Positions 54,675 to 62,182 of a DNA stretch of 64,000 bases are shown one piece after another. Where the stretch lies: positions 62,001-126,000 of the forward strand of contig CAYVCQ010000005.1 in NCBI GenBank assembly GCA_964450405.1. Reading direction: 5' to 3'. The notes under the pieces are model-generated. The model saw nothing but the letters and a program-made list of their open reading frames with translations. It ran no database searches and had not been told where the DNA came from. How positions within the stretch are numbered: position 1 is the stretch's first letter; every line of letters begins with the position of its first letter. The stretch comes from WRGT01 sp964450405. Its GTDB lineage: Bacteria; Spirochaetota; UBA4802; UBA5550. A program made the position numbers and the translations under genes.

Positions 54675-55604
54675 ATGAAAAAATATAAATCCGGTATAAT
54701 TGGTGTACTTTTTATCCTGTTTTTTTCGGTAGGATCAGATTTATTTTCTAAAGCAAAGGAAGTTTCTACCATAGATCCGGATAAAATTTCCCGTTATTAT
54801 GAAGATCGTATTGTATATCAGAGAATAGAGAAAAAGAAAGATCCTGCTAAAGATGATTTTCTGGAAAATTATAGTATTACAACAGATAACTCAATCGAAA
54901 ATCTTCTTGTTATAAAGGATAGAAAAATTCATTTTATAGCTGATGGTTATGACTCAGTTTCAGATGTTGAGAAAACAAAAATTATCCATGATTCCGTGAA
55001 TAAATATGTGGAAGGCAATGATTTCTGGACGAATAAAATTAATGGAAAACCCGATTATATCAGAGTTATTTACAGACGCAGTAACCTGATGATAAATTCA
55101 AATGAAGAGTTTGTTACTACAAATTTCGGAGCTTTTTACAAATCAGTTCGTGACAGGTTTATTAAACTGCATGTTGACAGATTCCGGGAGTTGATGAAAA
55201 ACCGGGGTGAAGCAAGAGTTTCGATTAATAAAAAATTATTATCGTATCAGGTGAATCCTGATAATACCAATGATATAAAGCAGAAATTCTCTATATCGGC
55301 AAAAATAAAAGGTACTGATAGTACAGTTTATTTTTGTGAAGATGCTGATGGTGATGGTATCACCGAAACATTTACTGCCACAAGAGATGATGGTTTTGAC
55401 TGGGGAATAAACTCAGGCCCGAATCTCCTCTGCATCATGGGTAATACAGATAAAGATCTTGAAACATTAATCGGTAAACTTGTAAATGAAGCAGTTCATG
55501 GTACAGTGGAAGAAGAGAAGAAAATGTTTCAGAAATTCCCCACAGAAAAAGAAATCATTGATATGATGGATCAGATTACACCTAAGGACAGCTTTTACGA
55601 ATAA
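54675..55604 (+). CDS. exported protein of unknown function
   Basis: 309 residues with a signal peptide or single anchor (IIGVLFILFFSVGSDLFS). The mature part is charged and mixed alpha/beta. A DADGDGITETF stretch near 223-233 looks like a calcium-binding loop (D-x-D-x-D-G). No family is recognised. AAAGG seven bases upstream supports the start. A strong bidirectional terminator follows 50 bases later. Confidence 0.65.
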   Translation: MKKYKSGIIGVLFILFFSVGSDLFSKAKEVSTIDPDKISRYYEDRIVYQRIEKKKDPAKDDFLENYSITTDNSIENLLVIKDRKIHFIADGYDSVSDVEKTKIIHDSVNKYVEGNDFWTNKINGKPDYIRVIYRRSNLMINSNEEFVTTNFGAFYKSVRDRFIKLHVDRFRELMKNRGEARVSINKKLLSYQVNPDNTNDIKQKFSISAKIKGTDSTVYFCEDADGDGITETFTATRDDGFDWGINSGPNLLCIMGNTDKDLETLIGKLVNEAVHGTVEEEKKMFQKFPTEKEIIDMMDQITPKDSFYE

Positions 55605-55650
55605 CATTTATTTCTGCCGGAATTTAACCGGTTTAAAATTGATATAATAA

Positions 55651-55687
55651 AAAATAACGCCGCGCTGATACGCGGCGTTATTTTTTA
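55651..55687 (+). terminator. bidirectional intrinsic terminator
   Basis: AATAACGCCGCG pairs perfectly with CGCGGCGTTATT around CTGATA. It is flanked by A-run and T-run, so it can act on both strands. It ends the exported-protein gene. Confidence 0.85.
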
Positions 55688-55716
55688 TTAAAATTTTGTA
55701 CAGCTTAAGAAACAAT

Positions 55717-55749
55717 AAAAAAAGCTGTTCCCTTGCAGGAACAGCTTTT
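55717..55749 (-). terminator. intrinsic terminator of the hydrogenase operon
   Basis: AAAGCTGTTCC pairs with GGAACAGCTTT around a six-base loop; on the minus strand a run of T follows. It lies 32 bases behind the response-regulator gene, the last gene of the operon. Confidence 0.85.
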
Positions 55750-55780
55750 ATAAATTCAGTACTTCTATAAAAATAAATTT

Positions 55781-56152
55781 CTATAGCTTTAATGCCTTTT
55801 TTATATCTGCGATTAAAGTATCTGGATCAACAGGTTTCTGCAGTACACCGCTGAATCCAAGTTCGCTGACACTTATATTGGATGCAGTAGCATTTCCTAT
55901 GCTGCTTAGAAGGTAAAGAGGAATCTGCTTATCTTCTTTTCGAATTAACTCGGCAACTTTACTGCCGGAATCAACTCTTTCCATCATCATGTCACAGAGC
56001 ACCAGCGCAGGTTTTTCATTTTTAAATTTTTCAAAACCTTCTTTTCCATCAAGAGCTGTAATAACATTAAAACCTTTTGAACTTAGAATGGCGCTTACTG
56101 ATTCCAGAATATCCGGATCATCGTCTATTATTAGTATCTTTTTGTCAGACAT
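55781..56152 (-). CDS. single-domain response regulator
   Basis: 123 residues consisting only of a receiver domain. The acidic pocket is IIDDDPD, the phospho-acceptor is Asp54 in LVLCDMMME, the switch residue is in YLLSSIG, and the Lys is in LQKPVDP. It has no output domain. It lies 10 bases behind the maturation protease gene, as the last gene of the hydrogenase operon. Its role might be to link hydrogenase expression or activity to a kinase, and the kinase partner is not in the window. AAGGAG precedes the ATG. Confidence 0.88.
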   Translation of the reverse strand: MSDKKILIIDDDPDILESVSAILSSKGFNVITALDGKEGFEKFKNEKPALVLCDMMMERVDSGSKVAELIRKEDKQIPLYLLSSIGNATASNISVSELGFSGVLQKPVDPDTLIADIKKALKL

Positions 56153-56162
56153 ATAGAGCTCC

Positions 56163-56645
56163 TTAAATCATGTTTTCTGCCGCATCAGTGAGCGGCGGGT
56201 GAAGCATCTCTTCTATTTTTTTGACCAGGAAAAGATATGCCTCATCAAAATTACTAACTGCTTTGGAAGAGAATCCTTCGATAAAATCCCATTCATAGCC
56301 TCTAATGGCCATTACATATGCATCCATATCCTTGTCGTAAAGCTCTTTACATAGAGCCAGAACAGATTCCGGAGACATTGTATGAGTTGAAAAAGTTATG
56401 TTTGCTGAAGGCTCAATTTTATAGAATGAAAACGGTTCCTCTGCATCAATTGAAGCATCGACAAATATTACTGATTCACATTGAGAAATGTTATGAGCAT
56501 CTTCAATATTCATCTGATAATTACTGTCTATGATTATACCTTCAACTTTATCATTTTCAAGTTTATCAATTATGGCAGGACCCAGACCGTCATCCTGACG
56601 GCCCGGGTTTCCAAATCCATATACAAATAGTCTGTTATCTTTCAA
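56163..56645 (-). CDS. hoxW: NiFe hydrogenase maturation endopeptidase
   Basis: 160 residues from a TTG start with GGGGAG close upstream. The family signature GFGNPGRQDDGLG opens the protein. The nickel-sensing acidic residues and the THTMSPE block (His) are present, matching HyaD/HoxW/HycI proteases. These remove the C-terminal tail of the large subunit after nickel insertion. The target is the HoxH protein encoded just upstream, which still carries a tail of about 24 residues. The gene symbol rests on operon context. Confidence 0.85.
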   Translation of the reverse strand: MKDNRLFVYGFGNPGRQDDGLGPAIIDKLENDKVEGIIIDSNYQMNIEDAHNISQCESVIFVDASIDAEEPFSFYKIEPSANITFSTHTMSPESVLALCKELYDKDMDAYVMAIRGYEWDFIEGFSSKAVSNFDEAYLFLVKKIEEMLHPPLTDAAENMI

Positions 56646-56709
56646 GAAACTCCCCTGCGGAGACTTTTTTAAAAGAGGCTAATGCCTCGAAAGCCCCGTA
56701 AAAATAAAT

Positions 56710-58161
56710 CTATTTCATTTTCTGATCGAGAACGTTTCCTTCAGAGTCAACAAGTGTGACTTCAAGTGGCATCTGTCCCATTGCATGAGTAGCACAGCTT
56801 AGACATGGGTCATATGCTCTGATAGCCATTTCAACTCTGTTCATCATTCCTTCAGTAACTTCTTTTTTACCGTTAAACGCGCTTTTAGCAACATAATTTA
56901 CAGCTCTGTTCATCGGTTCATTATTATTTGTTGTAGAAACAATAAGGTTAGCCATTTCAATCTGGTCATCATTATTGATTCTGTAGTGGTGGAATAGAGT
57001 TCCGCGAGGAGCTTCAATGATACCAACTCCCTCTTTACCCTTAGTTCCCTTAGTTGTAAGGTTATCTTTCTGTAGATCCGGATCATTAAGAAGATCTTTA
57101 ATTACCTCGGCAGAGTGGAGAAGCTCTATCAGACGTGCATAGTGCATATGCATAGACATGTGATTCGGCTTGCCTTTTGTAACTGCTTTGTAAATTTCAA
57201 ATTCTTTCTGAGCAAGAGGTGTAGGAATAAACTCACATACATTCAGTCGTGCAAGAGGTCCAACTGTATACCAGCCTTTTTCAGGTCCGAGAGCTCTTAA
57301 ATACGGGAACTTCATGTAGCTCCAGTTTTTAACTTCTTCTGTTATTATTTTATGGTAATCCTGGCAATCTACATCATCAACAATTCTCTTTCCGTCAGCA
57401 TCTACCGCACGGATTACTCCATGATATAGATCCAATGCGCCATCTTTTCTTACTAAGCTTAAATGTGCAGAGGGGAATACAGCGAAATTATCGATAAAAT
57501 CTTTGTTTGCCGCATAGTATCCTTTAAAGAAATCAAGTGCACCTTGAGCCCATGCAATCATCTTGTCAATATTTAGAGGATCAGCACCCTTAAGGAAGTT
57601 GTCTCTCTCTGCGATTGAAAGATTCTTGTTGATACCGCCGGGGATTGCCCCTGTACCATGAACTTTTTTACCTGCAGTTGCAGCAATAATTTCCTGTCCG
57701 TATTTACGCATCATTACACCCTGAACAGCAAGGTCTTTGTGCTCAAGGGCAACTCCGATAACGTTTCTTATAGCAGGATCTCCATCCGCACCAAAAAGAA
57801 GGTCAGGTGAAGCAAGGTGAAAAAAGTGAAGAGCATGAGACTGAAACATCTGTCCGTGGTGCATAAGTCTTCTCATTTTTTCGCCAACAGGAGTAAGTCC
57901 CTCTCCTGTTCCAGCACCTACAATTACGTCAAGAGCCTTTGCAGCTGCCAGGTGATGGCTCACAGGACATATACCGCAGAGACGCTGTACCAGTACCGGT
58001 ACTTCCCAGTATGGACGTCCCTGACAGAATTTTTCGAATCCTCTGAACTCAACAATGTGCAGCCTGGACTGTGTTACATTGTTTGAATCATCAAGTTGAA
58101 TGGTAACTTTTCCGTGACCTTCAACCCTTGTTACTGGTTCTATAGTTATTTTTCTTCCCAT
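56710..58161 (-). CDS. hoxH: NiFe hydrogenase large subunit (bidirectional, group 3)
   Basis: 483 residues. The N-terminal nickel ligands are in RLCGICPVSHH (Cys62, Cys65) and the C-terminal pair is in DPCLSCATH (Cys453, Cys456). About 24 residues follow His459, the processing tail. The start ITIEPVTRVEGHGKVTI fits large subunits. It binds the NiFe(CN)2CO centre and pairs with the small subunit encoded just upstream to oxidise or form H2. The ATG at 58161 has TTGGAG seven bases ahead, preferred to the TTG at 58173. No hyp genes are in the window. Confidence 0.93.
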   Translation of the reverse strand: MGRKITIEPVTRVEGHGKVTIQLDDSNNVTQSRLHIVEFRGFEKFCQGRPYWEVPVLVQRLCGICPVSHHLAAAKALDVIVGAGTGEGLTPVGEKMRRLMHHGQMFQSHALHFFHLASPDLLFGADGDPAIRNVIGVALEHKDLAVQGVMMRKYGQEIIAATAGKKVHGTGAIPGGINKNLSIAERDNFLKGADPLNIDKMIAWAQGALDFFKGYYAANKDFIDNFAVFPSAHLSLVRKDGALDLYHGVIRAVDADGKRIVDDVDCQDYHKIITEEVKNWSYMKFPYLRALGPEKGWYTVGPLARLNVCEFIPTPLAQKEFEIYKAVTKGKPNHMSMHMHYARLIELLHSAEVIKDLLNDPDLQKDNLTTKGTKGKEGVGIIEAPRGTLFHHYRINNDDQIEMANLIVSTTNNNEPMNRAVNYVAKSAFNGKKEVTEGMMNRVEMAIRAYDPCLSCATHAMGQMPLEVTLVDSEGNVLDQKMK

Positions 58162-58173
58162 GTTAGGCTCCAA

Positions 58174-58725
58174 TTAATCAAACTTTAATACTTCATATGG
58201 AAGTTTCAGCTCGCCGCCTGTTACAAGCGCTACAAGTGCTTCCCATATCAGATCAGCTCTTGGTGCACATCCCGGAATGAAGTAGTCGATTTTAACAATT
58301 TCATGACAGGGATAAACTCTATCGAGAATCATCGGCAGTTCTTCATCATTAGGTATGATGTGTTTTGTATTTGTATCTACTGTAGGTCCGCCGAAATATG
58401 CTTCCTCCAGACACTCTTTAATAGTAAAATTACCGTTTCTCATCGCAGGAAGTCCGCCCATAATAGCACACTCTCCAAGAGAGATAAGAATTTTACAATT
58501 TTTACGGAATGCCAGCAAATTTTCTACATTTTCACTATTACAGCAGCCGCCTTCAATGATTCCGATGTCGCACTGTTTGGTGAAAGTTTTTATATCATCA
58601 ATCGGTGATTTGTTAAACTCAACCAGATCGATAAGTGTTAATATTCTGTCATCTATGTCAAGTATAGACATATGACATCCGAAACATCCTGCAAGTGACG
58701 CTGTGGCCACAATCGGTTTACTCAT
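58174..58725 (-). CDS. hoxY: NiFe hydrogenase small subunit
   Basis: 183 residues, short like the small subunits of group 3 cytosolic enzymes and without a Tat signal. The ligands of the proximal 4Fe-4S cluster are visible in order: AGCFGCHMS (Cys14, Cys17), SLGECAIMGG and IPGCAPRADLIW. It passes electrons from the NiFe centre to the diaphorase part (HoxU/HoxF). GGAGG lies upstream. The large-subunit gene starts 12 bases after its stop. Confidence 0.92.
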   Translation of the reverse strand: MSKPIVATASLAGCFGCHMSILDIDDRILTLIDLVEFNKSPIDDIKTFTKQCDIGIIEGGCCNSENVENLLAFRKNCKILISLGECAIMGGLPAMRNGNFTIKECLEEAYFGGPTVDTNTKHIIPNDEELPMILDRVYPCHEIVKIDYFIPGCAPRADLIWEALVALVTGGELKLPYEVLKFD

Positions 58726-58754
58726 AATTAGCCTCCAAGCTTTCTAAATGCTTT

Positions 58755-59447
58755 TTAACCTACGATTTCACTGCCGATAGGTTTAGTATCATATTTTCTC
58801 TGTCCGATAGGTATCTTGAAGCCAATTTCTTTTCTCAGGATACATCCAACCGGGCACTGCTTCATTGCTTTCATAGCTTCGTCTTCGCTCAATTTTGCAG
58901 CGAGATCTTTGTCTATGCTTATAAGAGTTTTGTTCCCTCTCATAGTAACTCCGAAAACATGTTTGCCGTCAGCTGTTTTAATATCTCTTACGCATCTGAG
59001 ACACTGAACGCATCTGTTTCTATCTAGATAGATCTTTGGTGCATCGGCAATTACAGATCTTTCCGGCCATAGATAAGGAAATCTTGGTACAAGCATTTGA
59101 TATCTATATCCAAGTGCCTGAAGTTCGCAATTACCGCTTTTTTCGCATGTCGGGCACATGTGGTTCCCTTCAACGAAAAGCATCTCAACAATCTCTTTTC
59201 TCATGTCTTCAATAGCAGGAGTATTGTTTTCAACAGACATTCCTTCTGCCACCGGTGTTGTACATGCTGCCATGAATCTTCCGCCAACCTTTACAGTACA
59301 GATACGGCATGTACCGGCAGGTTTCAATCCCTCGAAGTGGCAGAGAACCGGAATGTATATGCGGTTGTCTTTTGCAGCTTCAACAATTGTCTGGCCAGCT
59401 TTAGCAGTACATTCTTTTCCATCAATAGTAAATTTTATATTGCTCAT
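58755..59447 (-). CDS. hoxU: hydrogenase diaphorase iron-sulfur subunit, reduced cluster set
   Basis: 230 residues, homologous to the N-terminal part of NuoG. The 2Fe-2S ligands are Cys36, Cys47, Cys50 and Cys62. The His-Cys3 cluster ligands are His96, Cys98, Cys101 and Cys107 (HMCPTCEKSGNCELQ). The third region is reduced. CVQCLRC (146, 149, 152) has Ile156 where the fourth Cys is expected, and only QCPVGC (198, 202) remains of the second motif. It may therefore hold one 4Fe-4S cluster there instead of two. GAGGG lies upstream, and the start is one base after the HoxF stop. Confidence 0.88.
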   Translation of the reverse strand: MSNIKFTIDGKECTAKAGQTIVEAAKDNRIYIPVLCHFEGLKPAGTCRICTVKVGGRFMAACTTPVAEGMSVENNTPAIEDMRKEIVEMLFVEGNHMCPTCEKSGNCELQALGYRYQMLVPRFPYLWPERSVIADAPKIYLDRNRCVQCLRCVRDIKTADGKHVFGVTMRGNKTLISIDKDLAAKLSEDEAMKAMKQCPVGCILRKEIGFKIPIGQRKYDTKPIGSEIVG

Positions 59448-59448
59448 C

Positions 59449-61269
59449 TTAATGACCCTCATGACCTTCTAAATTTGGTTTTCTTCCTGCAGCAGCACAT
59501 GAATCCTTAACCGCAGCAGCCATATCAAATTCAGTAACAAATTCTTTACCTTTCTGAATCTTAGCTTCATACAATCCTCTGAAATTCTTTAGAGTAGACT
59601 GTATAGGATTAGGAGATGTCTGACCAAGACCGCAGCGGCTCATGTTTTTAACAGTTACACACCACTTATCCATTTCCTGAAGATCTGATTCAGTTCCATG
59701 ACCATGCATAACTTTTTCAAGTTTATGAAGGAGGAGCTGGTTACCGGCACGACATGGTGTACACCATCCGCATGATTCCTCTTCGAAGAACTCCATAAAA
59801 TTATGAACAACTTCAAGTATATCTCTGTCAGGCCCCATTACTATGATTGATCCTCCTGTTGCAAGATCATCGAAGCATATTCTGTTGCCGAATTTTGATT
59901 TATCAATACATACTCCGGATGGTCCGCCAACCTGAACAGCTTTAGCAGTTCTTCCGTCGCATTCTTCAAGAAGTGTCTGAACAGTAGTACCGAATTCAAC
60001 TTCATATATACCCGGTTTTTTGCAATCTCCGGAAACACTTAGAAGTTTTGTTCCTTTAGACTGAGCAGTTCCCATTTTTGCGAACCACGCGCCGCCCTCA
60101 AGGATTATTCTTGCAGCAGAGCAGAAGCTCTCTACGTTATTTACAGAGGTTGGTTTACCCATAAATCCTCTTTGTGCAGGGAATGGAGGTCTGTTTCTTG
60201 GCTCTCCTCTTTTTCCTTCTGCTGATTCTATCAGGGCTGATTCCTCACCGCAGATATAAGCTCCTGCACCCATCTGAATTTTTATGTCAAAGTTAAATCC
60301 TGATTTACCACCTGCATTTTTTCCAAGGATGCCGTTCTTTCTCATTGTATCGAGTACATTCTCAAGATATTTTTTGAGGTACATATACTCGCCTCTGAGA
60401 TATAGAAGTCCTTCATCGGCACCTATAGCATATCCGCCTATAGCCATTCCTTCGAAGAGCATTTCCGCTCTCTCTGTGAAAAGAATTCTGTCTTTGAAAG
60501 TTCCAGGCTCACCTTCGTCACCATTACATACAATGTACTTTTTGTCTCCAGCGGACTGTCTTGTGTAATCCCATTTCATACCTGTAGGGAAACCGGCACC
60601 GCCGCGTCCTCTAAGATTTGAGATCTTAACTTCTTCGATTACTGCTTCAGGAGTCATAGCAACAGCTTTTTTAAGAGCAGTGCCTGATTCAAAAGGTGCG
60701 AGAAGTACAGCGCCTTTTTTCTGGATGTTGTTATTAACCATTGACTTGATAAGTGCGTTCTGGTTATTTCCATCTCCAAAATTTTTAACTGTGTCCTGAA
60801 TAGCTTTTCCTGCCTTCATGTCAGCAACGATAGATTTTACTTTATCTGCTGTCAGGCTAGTGAAAATAACGTCGTTGATTATTGCTGCAGGTTCCTGATC
60901 ATTCATACCGATATCTGCAGTGTAGTGCAGTCCGATTTTTCCGTCAGAAGTAACCTCTCCGAATTTACATCCGGCTTCTTTTTCAAATGCCTTTGCAACA
61001 TCAGCGCAGCCCATCATTACAGAAACGGCACTGTTGTTCAGGTAAACAGCATATTTACCAACTGGCGTTTTTGAGAAGAAATGATAGAAGGTTACAACAC
61101 CCTCTACATCAACTGAGGAGACGTTCATCTCCTTTGCTATCTCTGCGATAGTCTCGTTTGCAACCTGACCTAACTCTGCCTGAACATCTCTTATGACATC
61201 CAGCATTTTAGTCGGGTCTTTCTGATACTTGCTCGCACATTGTTTAACAACTTCAGATATGTTACCCAT
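59449..61269 (-). CDS. hoxF: hydrogenase diaphorase subunit, NuoE-NuoF fusion
   Basis: 606 residues. Residues 1-150 are a NuoE-like thioredoxin-fold domain in which the four 2Fe-2S ligands are gone (Tyr76, Ala81, Asp119, Asn123 at the expected places). As I recall, this is also so in NAD-reducing HoxF proteins. Residues ~180-560 are NuoF: GRGGAGFPTGMKW, GDEGEPGTFKDR and GAGAYICGEESALIES bind FMN and NAD(H). The 4Fe-4S site is ESCGWCTPCR plus SRCGLGQ. A C-terminal helical tail is rich in Ala, Lys and His. It is the NAD(H)-reacting end of the enzyme. GAGGG precedes the ATG; a 457-base gap lies upstream. Confidence 0.9.
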   Translation of the reverse strand: MGNISEVVKQCASKYQKDPTKMLDVIRDVQAELGQVANETIAEIAKEMNVSSVDVEGVVTFYHFFSKTPVGKYAVYLNNSAVSVMMGCADVAKAFEKEAGCKFGEVTSDGKIGLHYTADIGMNDQEPAAIINDVIFTSLTADKVKSIVADMKAGKAIQDTVKNFGDGNNQNALIKSMVNNNIQKKGAVLLAPFESGTALKKAVAMTPEAVIEEVKISNLRGRGGAGFPTGMKWDYTRQSAGDKKYIVCNGDEGEPGTFKDRILFTERAEMLFEGMAIGGYAIGADEGLLYLRGEYMYLKKYLENVLDTMRKNGILGKNAGGKSGFNFDIKIQMGAGAYICGEESALIESAEGKRGEPRNRPPFPAQRGFMGKPTSVNNVESFCSAARIILEGGAWFAKMGTAQSKGTKLLSVSGDCKKPGIYEVEFGTTVQTLLEECDGRTAKAVQVGGPSGVCIDKSKFGNRICFDDLATGGSIIVMGPDRDILEVVHNFMEFFEEESCGWCTPCRAGNQLLLHKLEKVMHGHGTESDLQEMDKWCVTVKNMSRCGLGQTSPNPIQSTLKNFRGLYEAKIQKGKEFVTEFDMAAAVKDSCAAAGRKPNLEGHEGH

Positions 61270-61665
61270 GGGGCCCTCTTTGTTAATAAGTTTTTTTTAT
61301 TTGTTTTAACAAAAAAATTGCGTTGAACCACAGTTTTTTAAGGAAAATTTAAACTGTGAAATTGCATAATAATTAAAAAAACCTAACCGGCGAATCAATC
61401 GAATTATTATATTCTAATTTATATGCAATTATGTTTCCACTATATATAATTCAGTAGGCATTGTTTATTTTTCAAGCAAAAAAACATGGATGTTTAATTA
61501 ATTCAGTTTTATATGGAAGAGGGGACATAATAATTGGAAATGAGGCAATTAAATCATAAGAATAATAAAAAAGTTTCCGGAAGTAGTGGGAGATTATCAT
61601 TCAGTAAAGAGGAACAATATTCCGTTTAATAGTTTTCAGAATTTATACTGGATTTTAAAAATGCA

Positions 61666-61716
61666 CTCTAATTGCCGGTATTTCTGAATATATATTTTAA
61701 ATTCCGGCAATTAGAG
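61666..61716. terminator. hairpin behind the ferritin-like gene
   Basis: A perfect 13-base stem (61666-61678 with 61704-61716) closes a 25-base AT-rich loop, 11 bases behind the minus-strand stop. It lacks a T-run close by. It splits the locus into an upstream NuoEF/ferritin unit and the hoxFUYH unit. The remaining gap (61270-61665) is AT-rich with no clear promoter. Confidence 0.5.
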
Positions 61717-61726
61717 TTCAGCTGAA

Positions 61727-62182
61727 TCAGCCCCCTTCTGTCTGTGAAAAGGCTGTGTTTGAGTATAGATATTCAACCTTCTCTTTATGTTTCAACTCTT
61801 CACCAGCTATTTTAAGTATCAGTTCCTTCGTTTCATCATCACTCTGCAGTGCAGCAAACTCTATATAAAAATTATAAGCAGCCAATTCCCGATGTGCTGC
61901 GATAAGGTATACATCTTTTGTATCCATATGAGGTTTAACCTCAGGCTCTGCCACATGTTCAGCAATTTTCTGATCGTCTGCATCAGAGAGTTTTACTGTA
62001 CCTACGGAAATTTTACCTTCCTTATAACTTATGAGAAACTCCTTGTGTTTTTTCTCTTCGCCGGCAATCCATAATAACGCTTCTTTTGCTGTTTTATCAG
62101 ATACATGATTAAACAGATCCATGTAAAAGTCGTAGGCATCAATTTCCCTGTCAATTGCAAGATCAATAAATTTGTTATTCAT
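61727..62182 (-). CDS. ferritin-like diiron protein (rubrerythrin type)
   Basis: 151 residues forming two similar helical pairs. Diiron ligands are expected at Glu13, Glu43 and His46 (GEEKKHKE) and at Glu99, Glu129 and His132 (GEELKHKE). The pattern is that of erythrin-type domains without a rubredoxin tail. Such proteins often reduce peroxide or oxygen. Its start overlaps the end of the upstream NuoEF gene by eight bases, with GGAGG inside that gene, so it is translationally coupled to it. A role in protecting oxygen-sensitive hydrogenase is plausible. Confidence 0.85.
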   Translation of the reverse strand: MNNKFIDLAIDREIDAYDFYMDLFNHVSDKTAKEALLWIAGEEKKHKEFLISYKEGKISVGTVKLSDADDQKIAEHVAEPEVKPHMDTKDVYLIAAHRELAAYNFYIEFAALQSDDETKELILKIAGEELKHKEKVEYLYSNTAFSQTEGG

